A DNA stretch of 64,000 nt from DATHZQ01 sp035458525 (GTDB lineage Bacteria; Actinomycetota; Acidimicrobiia; Spongiisociales; UBA5794), in NCBI GenBank assembly GCA_035458525.1, contig DATHZQ010000014.1:7256-71255 (forward strand), given 5' to 3'. A program made the position numbers and the translations under genes. Shown one piece after another: positions 9,394 to 18,105 of the stretch (the first letter of the stretch is position 1; each line of letters opens with the position of its first letter). The notes beneath the pieces are model-generated. The model was not told the origin of the DNA, did not search any database, and was given only the letters and a program-made list of their open reading frames with translations.

Positions 9394-10791
9394 ATGGCGA
9401 GCCCTAAGCAGCGGTCATGTTTCGTCGTGATGCCCTTCGGCACCAAGCGCATCCATGCGGCGGCTTCGACCGGCGGCAAGAAGAGGTCGAGCACGAAGAA
9501 AGGCAAAGGAGCGCAACGCTCGGGCAGGACCGCGGCGGGTCAAGATGCGAGCCCGCTGTGGCGGCTCATCGTGCCCGAAGGCGAGGACCGGGAGCAGTAC
9601 GAGATCGACTTCGACCGCCTGTACGAGGAAGTCATCAAACCGGCGGTCACGAGCGTTCCGGGCTACGAGATCGATTGCCGCCGCTGCGACGAGATCCCGT
9701 ACACCGGTTGGATCCACGAGAAGATGATCGAGGCAATCGCAGGTGACGACATCGCCGTCGTCGAACTGACCACCCTCAACCCCAATGTCTTCTACGAGCT
9801 CGGCGTGCGCCACGCACTCAATCGGGGCGTCACGGTGCTGATCCAGCAGAAAGGCCTCGGCGAGAGCATCCCCTTCAACCTCGGCGGCATGTCGGTCGTC
9901 CAGTACGACCCCGACGATCCGGCGGCCGCCATGGATGAGATTCGCCAGACGATCAGCTCCAGCCTCGCCAGACGAGGCCACGTCGACAGCCTCGTGTTTC
10001 GCACACTGGACGATCTCGAAGTTGCGGTGAACCGACCCAAGCCCCTTCATGAGACCGAGACGTTCCGCTACCGACTCGCCGCGGCGCCGGACCGCACGAT
10101 CGGTGTCATGACAGGGGACATCGCCAACGTTCACGGTGTCGACGTGTGGGTGAGCTCCGAGAACACCGAGATGATGATGGCCCGTTACCACGAGCGCGCC
10201 ATCTCGGCCACGATCCGATACATGGGAGCCGGCAAGAGTTCTGCGAACGCCATCCTGGAGGACACGATCGCCGACGAACTCCTGGTGGCTCTCGGAAAAG
10301 CAAGCAGCGTCCCGGCCGGCACGGTCGTCGTCACCGGTTCCGGCGAGCTGGCGAACACGAACGGTGTCAAGTGGATCTTCCACGCCGCCTCTGTCGTCGG
10401 TCAGATCGGCAGCGGCTACTCCTCGATCGCCAACCCTTCGGCGTGTGTGGTGAACGCCCTGAAGATGACCGACACCGCTGCGTTCAAGGAGCGCCACGCC
10501 GAGAAGTATGGCGAGTTGCCGGTCCGCTCGATGATCTTTCCCCTGATCGGAACGGGGCAGGCCGGCGGCGACCCCGAGGATGCGTTTGCCGGGCTGGTTC
10601 AGGTGGCGATGGAGTACCTCAAACGCACACCGGACACGACGATCGAGTGCGTCTACTTCCTGGCGTTCACCGACGCCGACCGCGACGTCTGCAAGCGTGT
10701 GCTCGAGTTCTTTCCGAGCCTCGAGCCAGTCGAGGACGAGGAGCCGGGCGGCGGGACAGAGACGGGAGCTCCGGCGGCACCGATGTCCTAG
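9394..10791 (+). CDS. Fusion of nucleoside deoxyribosyltransferase/TIR-like domain with macro domain
   Basis: 465 residues in two parts. The N-terminal part opens with CFVVMPFGTK, is interrupted by a basic low-complexity insert (about 24-50), and contains NPNVFYELGVRHAL with Glu135. That arrangement is seen in nucleoside 2-deoxyribosyltransferase-like and TIR-like base-exchange or glycohydrolase domains. The C-terminal part (about 236-450) is a macro domain: IGVMTGDIANV, the SSEN strand, a glycine-rich phosphate loop region, and IFPLIGTGQAGG. Macro domains bind or remove ADP-ribose. A plausible role is to generate and/or sense an ADP-ribose-type nucleotide; no reaction can be proven here. It follows the NUDIX gene and is convergent with the HD-domain gene. 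A GAGTGAGAGAACG leader precedes the ATG. Confidence 0.72.
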   Translation: MASPKQRSCFVVMPFGTKRIHAAASTGGKKRSSTKKGKGAQRSGRTAAGQDASPLWRLIVPEGEDREQYEIDFDRLYEEVIKPAVTSVPGYEIDCRRCDEIPYTGWIHEKMIEAIAGDDIAVVELTTLNPNVFYELGVRHALNRGVTVLIQQKGLGESIPFNLGGMSVVQYDPDDPAAAMDEIRQTISSSLARRGHVDSLVFRTLDDLEVAVNRPKPLHETETFRYRLAAAPDRTIGVMTGDIANVHGVDVWVSSENTEMMMARYHERAISATIRYMGAGKSSANAILEDTIADELLVALGKASSVPAGTVVVTGSGELANTNGVKWIFHAASVVGQIGSGYSSIANPSACVVNALKMTDTAAFKERHAEKYGELPVRSMIFPLIGTGQAGGDPEDAFAGLVQVAMEYLKRTPDTTIECVYFLAFTDADRDVCKRVLEFFPSLEPVEDEEPGGGTETGAPAAPMS

Positions 10792-10822
10792 ACGGCAGAG
10801 TCTCGGCCGGCAGCGGCGTGTC

Positions 10823-11374
10823 CTACTGCGAGTATCTCGACTCCCCGAGCACCCGCCTGACCATCGGTTCGAAGAACTCGAGGGGCTCGCTGTCGTAGTC
10901 GGGGTCGAAGGAGACTTGGTCGTAGTCGGCGCAGAAGCGGGCGGTGTCGTCATACCACTCGTGACCGAGGAAGCGGTCCCGGGCGTTGCGGTCTCCCCCG
11001 AGGTGGTGGCTGTAGTAGTAGCCCTGGAACACACCGTGGTGCTTGATGATCCAGTAGACCCGCTCGCTCACGTAGGGACGGAGCACGGCAGCGGCGACTT
11101 CGCTGTGATTCGCCGGGCCGAGGACGTCGCCGACATCGTGCAGCAGTGCCGCAACCACCATCTCCTCGTCCTCGCCGGCGCGGACCGCACGGGTCGCCGA
11201 CTGCAGCGAGTGCTCGTACCGGGTTACGGCATAGGGGCTCGGCGCATCCATCTCGCGCAGCCAGCCGAGGATGCGATCGGGAAAGGCGGCAATCTCCGCC
11301 GCCTCGTCCGCGGCGAGAAGCTCGTAGTCCTCTTTGGTGCCCTCGTCCATCCGGGTGAAGCTCACCTGCTGCAT
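10823..11374 (-). CDS. HD-domain oxygenase of the PhnZ/TmpB-like group
   Basis: 183 residues, close to PhnZ length. The potential di-iron ligands are visible: His55 in YEHSLQ, His79-Asp80 in LLHDVGD, His90, His112/113 and Asp152 in YDQVSFD. The EHSLQ...AALLHD arrangement is characteristic of the PhnZ-type mixed-valence di-iron oxygenases that cleave hydroxy-phosphonates, rather than of HD phosphohydrolases generally. At the HDxGH position of PhnZ this protein has Asp83, so the substrate may differ. The start has a strong GGAGGA box; longer in-frame starts run into the divergent promoter. It is divergent from the glycine betaine demethylation operon. TmpB-like enzymes release glycine betaine from a trimethylammonio-phosphonate, which would fit the context, but this is inference. 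Confidence 0.7.
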   Translation of the reverse strand: MQQVSFTRMDEGTKEDYELLAADEAAEIAAFPDRILGWLREMDAPSPYAVTRYEHSLQSATRAVRAGEDEEMVVAALLHDVGDVLGPANHSEVAAAVLRPYVSERVYWIIKHHGVFQGYYYSHHLGGDRNARDRFLGHEWYDDTARFCADYDQVSFDPDYDSEPLEFFEPMVRRVLGESRYSQ

Positions 11375-11467
11375 TGCAATCCTCCGGGTTGCTACCTCGC
11401 GACGATGGTGCCGTTCCCTGTGCACGATCGCAACCGACATACCCCGACGCGGCACGCCCACCGAACG

Positions 11468-11473
11468 TATACT
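11468..11473 (+). promoter_or_regulatory. Possible -10 element of the betaine-demethylation operon
   Basis: TATACT lies about 75 bp before the GTG start of the first dehydrogenase and immediately upstream of the palindromic operator, in otherwise GC-rich DNA. No clear TTGACA-like -35 is seen at the usual distance. Confidence 0.35.
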
Positions 11474-11480
11474 CCCCTCC

Positions 11481-11514
11481 GTTCCGCTGAGTGAATCGTT
11501 CCACTCTGCGGAAC
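11481..11514. promoter_or_regulatory. Palindromic operator candidate upstream of the dimethylglycine dehydrogenase operon
   Basis: GTTCCACTCTGCGGAAC (11498-11514) is an inverted repeat with 5-bp arms. A further GTTCCGC at 11481 is the exact reverse complement of the right arm GCGGAAC. A 17-base sequence differing at only three positions occurs at 31084-31100 between the carnitine operon and the IclR gene. IclR regulators commonly bind such TTCC/GGAA palindromes, so shared control is proposed. Position just downstream of a TATACT element suggests repression. Confidence 0.55.
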
Positions 11515-11546
11515 GGTCGTCCTGGATCCGTCGGGGAGGAGCGAGC

Positions 11547-13955
11547 GTGCGAGAAGAGGCGCGGTGCGTCATCGTCGGCGGTGGCGCCATGGGGGTGGGG
11601 CTGCTCTACCACCTGGCCCACGAGGGCTGGACCGACACGATCCTGGTCGAGAAGGACGAATTGACCTCAGGGTCCACGTGGCACGCCGCAGGTCTGGTGC
11701 CGCACTTCATCGGCAGCCTCAACACCGCCAAGGTTCACGCGTACGCGTCGGAGCTCTACGAGAAGCTCGAAGCCGAGACCGGCCTGCACACCGGCTGGCA
11801 CGGCTGCGGCGCGGTGCGCCTCGCAAGAACGCCCGACGAAGTCGACTGGTTTCGCTACGTCCACGGCATCCTGCAACTCGTCGGCGTCGAATCGCACCTC
11901 GTCGGTCACGGCGAGATCAACGAGCTGCACCCGTTGCTCGACCTGGACGGCGTCGCCATGGGGCTTCACACCCCCGGTGACGGATGGACCGACCCGACGG
12001 CCGCGACGAACGCGATGGCCGCCGGAGCCCGCCAGCTCGGCGCCGAGGTCTCGCGCCACAATCGCGTGCTCGACATGAACCAGTTGCCGGACAAGCGCTG
12101 GGAGGTCATCACGGAGAAGGGCCGCATCGTCGCCGAGCACGTCGTCAACGCCGCCGGCAGCTACGGCCCGCAGCTCGGCGCCATGGTCGGGCTGGACGTG
12201 CCGATCGCCAACGTGATCCATCAGTACATCGTCACCGAGGCGATCCCCGAGGTGGCGGCGCTCTCGACCGAGCTTCCCGTCGTGCGGGATCCGCGGGCGT
12301 CGTGTTACTACCGCCAGGAGCACGACGGCCTCATCATCGGGCCGTACGAGACCGAGGGCTCGAAGCCGTACGCTCTCGACGGCATCGACTGGGATCTCAC
12401 CTTTCACCTCACCCCGCCCGAGATCGAGCGACTGCTGCCCTGGCTCGAGCTCGCCGGTCAGCGCATACCCGCGTTCCAGGAGGCCGGGATCAAGAAGGTC
12501 GTGAGCGGGCCGATCACCCACACGCCGGACGCCGGCTACCTCATGGGTCCGGCGCCCGGGCTGCAGAACTACTGGATGTGTGTCGGTGCTTCCATCGGCG
12601 TCACTCAGGGCCCCGGGGCCGGGAAGTACCTCGCTCAGTGGATGGTGCACGGCCAAACCGAGATCAACGTCCACGAGATGGACCCGCGCCGCTTCGGTGA
12701 CTACGCCCCGGGCGACTACACGCTCGCCAAGTCGCTGGACGAATACCACGAGATGTACCAGGTGCGGATGCCGGGGGAGTACCGCGCCGCAGGGCGTCCG
12801 CTGCGGCAGACGCCGCTGTACGACACGCTCGATGCCAAGGGTGCCCAGTGGCAGGAGGTCTACGGCTGGGAGCGGGTGCAGTACTTCTCGCCAGACGGGT
12901 CGCCGGAGGTGTACTCATTCCGCCGCGGTTCGGCCTTCGAGCCAGTCGGCGAGGAAGTACGGGCCGTGCGCGACCGGGTCGGTGTCGCCGACCTGACGGC
13001 GTTCTCCAAGTACCAGGTGACGGGTGCGGGGGCGGCGGCGTTGCTCGACCGGCTCGCCGCCAACCGGCTTCCGGCCCGGGACGGTGGCATCCGGCTCGTG
13101 CACATGCTGACGGAGAAGGGTGGCATCGAGTCGGAGCTGACCATCACCCGCCTCGGTGCGGACCGGTTCTACTTGAACAGCGCCATCGTGGCCGAGCAGC
13201 ACGATCTCGACTGGATGCAGTTCGCCGGTGGCGCCGACGTGAAGATCGACGACGTCACCAACGAGATGGGCATCCTCGCCGTGACGGGTCCGCGAGCTCG
13301 CGACGTCCTCGCCGGTCTCGCCGATGCCGACCTGTCCAACGAGGCGTTTCGCTGGCTGACGGGGCAGGAGATCACGGTGGCCGGTGTGCCCTGCATCGCA
13401 CTGCGCGTGTCCTACGTGGGGGAGCTGGGGTGGGAGCTCCACCATCCGCTCGACCGCATGCTCGGTCTCTATACCGCGATCCAGGAGGCGGGTGAGCCCC
13501 ACGGCCTCGTCGACTTCGGCAGCCGGGCGATGAACGTCATGCGCATCGAGAAGGGGTACAAGGCCTGGGGCAACGAGCTCACCACCGAGATCACCCCGGT
13601 CGAGGCGGGCATCGAGCGCTTCGTCGACTACGGCAAGGACTTCGTGGGCAAGGCAGCAACTCTGGACCGCAAGGGCGAGCCGCTGCAGTGGATGTGCGTC
13701 TACGGCGAGCTCGATGCGGCCGACGCCGACTGCCGTGGCAACGAGCCGGTGTACGCCGGTGACACGCTGATGGGGATCACGACCAGCGGCGCCTACGGCC
13801 ACTCCGTCGGCAAGAGCCTCTTCTTCGCATACGTAGCGCCCGAGCACGCCACCCCCGGCTCCACGTTCGCGATCCGCGTGATGGACGAAGCCCGCACCGG
13901 CACCGTCCTCGCCGAAGCGGCATGGGATCCGCGCAACGAGAGGCTCCGGGTCTGA
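11547..13955 (+). CDS. Dimethylglycine/sarcosine dehydrogenase-like FAD enzyme with aminomethyltransferase domain (paralogue 1)
   Basis: 802 residues. The N-terminal FAD-binding oxidoreductase part has the dinucleotide motif VIVGGGAMG (8-16) and the STWHAAGL motif, whose His46 is the expected covalent FAD site of this family. From about residue 420 a GcvT-like folate-binding domain and C-terminal barrel follow (VTGPRARDVL, SYVGELGWELHHP). Such enzymes oxidise N-methyl groups of dimethylglycine or sarcosine and pass formaldehyde to tetrahydrofolate as methylene-THF. The GTG at 11547 follows GGAGGA; upstream in-frame starts would cross the promoter. Its TGA overlaps the ATG of the next gene (TGATG), indicating coupled translation. 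Dimethylglycine versus sarcosine preference cannot be decided from sequence alone. Confidence 0.82.
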   Translation: MREEARCVIVGGGAMGVGLLYHLAHEGWTDTILVEKDELTSGSTWHAAGLVPHFIGSLNTAKVHAYASELYEKLEAETGLHTGWHGCGAVRLARTPDEVDWFRYVHGILQLVGVESHLVGHGEINELHPLLDLDGVAMGLHTPGDGWTDPTAATNAMAAGARQLGAEVSRHNRVLDMNQLPDKRWEVITEKGRIVAEHVVNAAGSYGPQLGAMVGLDVPIANVIHQYIVTEAIPEVAALSTELPVVRDPRASCYYRQEHDGLIIGPYETEGSKPYALDGIDWDLTFHLTPPEIERLLPWLELAGQRIPAFQEAGIKKVVSGPITHTPDAGYLMGPAPGLQNYWMCVGASIGVTQGPGAGKYLAQWMVHGQTEINVHEMDPRRFGDYAPGDYTLAKSLDEYHEMYQVRMPGEYRAAGRPLRQTPLYDTLDAKGAQWQEVYGWERVQYFSPDGSPEVYSFRRGSAFEPVGEEVRAVRDRVGVADLTAFSKYQVTGAGAAALLDRLAANRLPARDGGIRLVHMLTEKGGIESELTITRLGADRFYLNSAIVAEQHDLDWMQFAGGADVKIDDVTNEMGILAVTGPRARDVLAGLADADLSNEAFRWLTGQEITVAGVPCIALRVSYVGELGWELHHPLDRMLGLYTAIQEAGEPHGLVDFGSRAMNVMRIEKGYKAWGNELTTEITPVEAGIERFVDYGKDFVGKAATLDRKGEPLQWMCVYGELDAADADCRGNEPVYAGDTLMGITTSGAYGHSVGKSLFFAYVAPEHATPGSTFAIRVMDEARTGTVLAEAAWDPRNERLRV

Positions 13956-15520
13956 TGGCGGCTCCGGAGCGGCGGCGGAGCGGAGGAAGATCCGCTCGGA
14001 TCGCAGCTCGCAGCGCAGGGGTGCCCGATGAGGAGCGGGCGGTGCGGCCGGGGCAGCTCGGTGGCGCCTACCAGCCGCTCACCGACGCCGACTGTGTCCG
14101 GGTCTACGAGACGGCGTTGACGCTGCTCGAAGAGCTCGGCATGGGCGACCCGATCCCTGAGTTCATCGAAGCCGTAACGTCCGCCGGCGGCTTCCTCGAC
14201 GAGAACGATCGGCTGCGCTACCCACGCCACGTCGTCGAGCAGGCCATCGAGACCGCGGCGAAGTCGTGGGTGTGGCACGGCATCGACGAGGACCGGAGCA
14301 TCGAGCTGTCCGACCGTAAGGTGCATTTCGGCACGGCCGGCGCCGCCGTGCTGATGCTCGACCACGAGACCCAGCGCTTCCGCCGTTCGACCACCGCAGA
14401 CCTGTTCGATCTGGCCCGCCTCGCCGATACCCTCGACAACATTCATTTCTTCGCAAGGCCGGTGGTGACCGGCGACGCCGAGACTTCGCGCGAGCTCGAC
14501 GCCAACACGGCCTACGCCACGATGGCGGGCACGACGAAGCCGATCGGCACGTCGTACTTCCGGCCCGAACACGTCTACGAGTCCGTCGAGATGTTCGACC
14601 TCGTGCTCGGTGGCGAAGGCGAATTCAGACGGCGACCGATCGTGTGCGCCAACAACACCTTCGTGGTGCCGCCGCTGCGTTTCTCCATCGACTCGGCGGA
14701 ATGCATGGTCGCCCAGGTGCGGACCGGTATGCCGATCAACCTGCTCTCGGCCGGGCAGGCCGGGGCGACCTCCCCGGCGGCGCTGGCCGGATCGCTGGCG
14801 CAATCGCTCGCCGAGTGTCTTGCTGCGTTGACTTCGGTGAACTTGCTGTCGCCGGGGCATCCCTGCGTCATGGGTTTGTGGCCGTTCGTGTCCGATCTGC
14901 GTACCGGGGCGATGAGCGGCGGCAGCGGGGAAGAAGCAGTGCTCGCAGCTGGTGCAGCGCAGGTCGCCAACTGGCTTGGTCTGCCGTCCGGGGTGCCCGC
15001 GGGCATGGCCGACTCCAAGGTCGCCGATGCCCAGGCGGGTCACGAGAAGGGCCTGACGGTGGCGCTGGCGGCCAACGCCGGCGCCAACCTCGTCTACGAA
15101 TCCGCAGGGATGCTGGCGTCGTTGCTTGCCTGTTCGCTCGAGATGATGGTGATCGACAACGACTTGCTCGGTGCGGTGAACCGCACCGTCCGTGGCATCG
15201 ACGTCACGGACGACTCGCTCGCTGCCGAAGTGATTGCCGACGTCGTGGCTGGTGCCGGTCACTTCCTCGGGCATGAGCAGACCCTCAATCTGATGCAGCG
15301 TGAATACCTCTATCCGGAGGTCGGGGATCGCCTCAGCCCTGACGATTGGGTCGATGCGGGAGCGACGACGGTGGCCGAAAGGGCGCGGCATCGCGTCGAG
15401 ACCACGCTCGCCAGTCACTACCCGCGCCACCTCAGCCCTGCGGTCGACGCCAGGATCCGCGAGCGGCTGCCGATACTGCTCGACCCGGAAGCCCTCACGG
15501 GAGCAGACCGACGATGGTGA
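13955..15520 (+). CDS. MttB-family (non-pyrrolysine) trimethylamine-type methyltransferase, probable glycine betaine methyltransferase
   Basis: 521 residues matching the trimethylamine methyltransferase MttB superfamily (TIM barrel; AGTTKPIGTSYF, GLPSGVPAGMADSKVADAQAG). The frame runs through without an internal TAG, so it is a non-Pyl member like MtgB, which demethylates glycine betaine to dimethylglycine with methyl transfer to a corrinoid protein. Its position between two dimethylglycine/sarcosine dehydrogenase-like genes fits this substrate. No corrinoid protein or reactivase gene is visible in the window, so the methyl acceptor is unexplained. The ATG overlaps the previous stop (TGATG) and its TGA overlaps the next ATG (ATGGTGA), so the three proteins are probably made together. 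Substrate is inferred. Confidence 0.75.
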   Translation: MAAPERRRSGGRSARIAARSAGVPDEERAVRPGQLGGAYQPLTDADCVRVYETALTLLEELGMGDPIPEFIEAVTSAGGFLDENDRLRYPRHVVEQAIETAAKSWVWHGIDEDRSIELSDRKVHFGTAGAAVLMLDHETQRFRRSTTADLFDLARLADTLDNIHFFARPVVTGDAETSRELDANTAYATMAGTTKPIGTSYFRPEHVYESVEMFDLVLGGEGEFRRRPIVCANNTFVVPPLRFSIDSAECMVAQVRTGMPINLLSAGQAGATSPAALAGSLAQSLAECLAALTSVNLLSPGHPCVMGLWPFVSDLRTGAMSGGSGEEAVLAAGAAQVANWLGLPSGVPAGMADSKVADAQAGHEKGLTVALAANAGANLVYESAGMLASLLACSLEMMVIDNDLLGAVNRTVRGIDVTDDSLAAEVIADVVAGAGHFLGHEQTLNLMQREYLYPEVGDRLSPDDWVDAGATTVAERARHRVETTLASHYPRHLSPAVDARIRERLPILLDPEALTGADRRW

Positions 15521-17955
15521 CGCAGTTGCCGGAGAGGGCAGAAGTGGTCGTCGTCGGCGGCGGCATCGTGGGCTGCAGCATTGCCTACCACCTCGCCAGA
15601 CGCGACGTGACCGACGTGCTGCTCCTCGAACAGGGTCAGCTCACTGGCGGCACCACATGGCATGCCGCCGGACTGGTGAGCCAGCTCAAGTCGTCTCACT
15701 CGCTCACTCGCCTCGCCACCTACTCGGCTCGTCTGTTCGAGTCGCTGGAAGAAGAGACGGGTCAGGCCACCGGCTACCGAACCCCGGGGTCGATCTCCGT
15801 TGCCAGCGATCTGGAGCGGTGGGAAGAGATCATGCGCGGCCTGTCGATGGCTCGCACCGTCGGGGTCGACATGTGGGAGATCTCGCTCGACGAGGCCAAG
15901 GAGCGCTTCCCGCTACTCAACACGGACGATCTCGTCGGAGCCGCCTACATCCCGCGCGACGGCCAGACCAGCCCGGTCGACACCACGATGGCGCTCGCCA
16001 AGGGCGCCAAGGATCGTGGCGTGCGCATCGTCGAAGGCGTGGCGGTCACCGAGCTCCGCACCGTCGACGGCCGCATCGTGGGTGTCGAGACCGAGGCTGG
16101 CTATGTCGAGGCGGAGACTGTCGTACTCGCCGCCGGGATGTGGACCCGGCAGCTCGCAGCGACGGCCGGTGTCAACGTGCCATTGCAGGCCTGCGAGCAC
16201 TTCTACATCGTCACCGAGCCGATCGACGGCATCGAGCTCGGACTGCCCACGGTCCGCGACCCGACGAACTACACCTACTTCAAGGAGGAGACCGGCAAGG
16301 TCATGGCCGGGTTCTTCGAACCCCGCGGCAAGGTGTGGAAGCTCGACGGCATCCCCCGCGACTTCACATTCGGGACGCTGCCCGAGGACTGGGATCACGT
16401 CGGCCCGATCTTCGAGCGCGCCATCCATCGGGTGCCGGCGCTGGCGGACGCCGGGATTCAGCTGTTCTTCAACGGGCCGGAGGCCTTTACGCCTGACGGG
16501 GTCTACTACCTCGGCGAGTCGCCGGAGGTGGATCGTTGCTTCATCGCCGCCGGGTTCAACTCCGTCGGCATCCAGTCGGCAGGGGGAGTCGGCTGGGTTC
16601 TCGCCGACTGGGTCATCGACGGTCATCCGCCCATGGATCTCTGGCCGGTCGACATCCGCCGCACCTTCCCGTTCCAGAGCGATCCGGACTATCTGGAAGC
16701 GCGCATCTCCGAGAGCCTCGGGCTGCTGTATGCCATGCACTGGCCGTTCCACCAATACGAAACGGCGCGCAATGTGCGCAGGTCACCGCTGCACGATCGA
16801 CTCGAGGCGGCTGGTGCGGTCTTCGGTGAGACGGCCGGCTGGGAGCGGCCCAACTGGTTCGCCGAACCCGGCCAGGAGCGCCGCTATGAGTACTCCTATG
16901 GGAAGCAGAACTGGTTCGAAGCGTCCGGCCGTGAGTGCGACGCCGTGCGGCACCACGTCGGGCTCTTCGATCAAGCCAGCTTCGCCAAGTTCGACGTGCG
17001 AGGCCCCGATGCGATGGCGGCGCTCAACCGGATGTGTGGCAACGACATCGACACCGAGATCGGCAAAGTCGTCTACACCCAATGGCTCAACGAGCGGGGC
17101 GGCATCGAGGCCGACCTGACCGTGACCCGCCGTGCCGAGGACCGCTTCCTCGTCGTCACCAGCGCTGCTACGGCGACGCGCGACTGGGCGTGGTTGCGGC
17201 GCCATGTGCGCGATCGGAGTGTGGCGATCGAGGACGTCACGGATGCGATGCCGACCATTGGGGTGATGGGGCCGCGATCTCGAGAGTTGCTGGCCGGGCT
17301 GACGGACACCGATCTCAGCAACGAGGCCTTTGCGTTCGGCACTGCCCGGGAGCTCGAGATCGCAGGCAGGCGTGTGCTGGCGCTCCGGGTCAGCTACGTC
17401 GGCGAGCTGGGCTGGGAGCTGAACGTCGCTCCCGAAGATGCGGTCGCGCTCTACGACGCCATCGTTGCGGCCGGCGACGAACATGGGCTGCGCCACGCCG
17501 GGTATCACGCCATGAACACCCTGCGGCTCGAGTCTGGATATCGGCATTTCGGCCACGACATCACCGATGAGGACACGCCTCTCGAGGGAGGACTGTCGTT
17601 TGCGGTGGCGTGGGCCAAGCCGGGGGGCTTCATCGGGCGGGAGGCATTGCTGGCACAGCGAGACCTGCCACGGACAAAGCGTCTCGTCCAGTTCCGCCTC
17701 GACGACACGGACCGGCTGCTGTACCACGACGAACCCATCTATGCCGACGGCGAGCTCGTAGGTCGAACGTCTTCGGGTATGTGGAGCTACGTCGAGAGAC
17801 GCCCGCTGGCGATGGGATACCTCAGTCGCACCGAGGGTGTCACCAAGGAATGGGTCGCCGACGCGTCCTTCGAAATCGAGGTAGCCGGAGAGCGGATCCC
17901 GGCGGCGGCGCAATTGGGTTCGTTCCACCCTGCGCGTGCCCGAACGCACATGTGA
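15514..17955 (+). CDS. Dimethylglycine/sarcosine dehydrogenase-like FAD enzyme with aminomethyltransferase domain (paralogue 2)
   Basis: 813 residues, same architecture as the gene two upstream: VVVVGGGIVG (11-20), TTWHAAGL with His50 as candidate covalent FAD site, then GcvT-like domain (VMGPRSRELL, SYVGELGWELN). The two copies are clearly diverged, so one may act on dimethylglycine and the other on sarcosine, which would complete glycine betaine to glycine with the intervening MttB-like enzyme. The start overlaps the upstream stop by seven bases. It is the last gene of the coupled trio. Assignment of the two substrates is inference. Confidence 0.82.
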   Translation: MVTQLPERAEVVVVGGGIVGCSIAYHLARRDVTDVLLLEQGQLTGGTTWHAAGLVSQLKSSHSLTRLATYSARLFESLEEETGQATGYRTPGSISVASDLERWEEIMRGLSMARTVGVDMWEISLDEAKERFPLLNTDDLVGAAYIPRDGQTSPVDTTMALAKGAKDRGVRIVEGVAVTELRTVDGRIVGVETEAGYVEAETVVLAAGMWTRQLAATAGVNVPLQACEHFYIVTEPIDGIELGLPTVRDPTNYTYFKEETGKVMAGFFEPRGKVWKLDGIPRDFTFGTLPEDWDHVGPIFERAIHRVPALADAGIQLFFNGPEAFTPDGVYYLGESPEVDRCFIAAGFNSVGIQSAGGVGWVLADWVIDGHPPMDLWPVDIRRTFPFQSDPDYLEARISESLGLLYAMHWPFHQYETARNVRRSPLHDRLEAAGAVFGETAGWERPNWFAEPGQERRYEYSYGKQNWFEASGRECDAVRHHVGLFDQASFAKFDVRGPDAMAALNRMCGNDIDTEIGKVVYTQWLNERGGIEADLTVTRRAEDRFLVVTSAATATRDWAWLRRHVRDRSVAIEDVTDAMPTIGVMGPRSRELLAGLTDTDLSNEAFAFGTARELEIAGRRVLALRVSYVGELGWELNVAPEDAVALYDAIVAAGDEHGLRHAGYHAMNTLRLESGYRHFGHDITDEDTPLEGGLSFAVAWAKPGGFIGREALLAQRDLPRTKRLVQFRLDDTDRLLYHDEPIYADGELVGRTSSGMWSYVERRPLAMGYLSRTEGVTKEWVADASFEIEVAGERIPAAAQLGSFHPARARTHM

Positions 17956-17974
17956 CAACGCTTCGAGTGGTGCG

Positions 17975-17997
17975 CCCGGGTCGGCATCCAGACCGGG
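17975..17997. terminator. Weak hairpin between convergent genes
   Basis: CCCGGGTC and GACCGGG form a stem with one bulge about 20 bp after the dehydrogenase stop; the opposite gene ends at 18106. No T-run follows, so support is modest. Confidence 0.3.
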
Positions 17998-18105
17998 CTG
18001 CTGAGGGCGAAGTAGCGGGCGTGAGGCATGCCATGCAGGTCGATCCGGAGCGTCAGGTGTCGAGCCCCGATCTCCTTCCGGTTCGCGTCTTCGCCTGGGA
18101 TACCT

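Noticed and set aside
13955..15520. Pyrrolysine-encoding trimethylamine methyltransferase
   Set aside because: No in-frame TAG; the gene reads through as a non-pyrrolysine member of the family.
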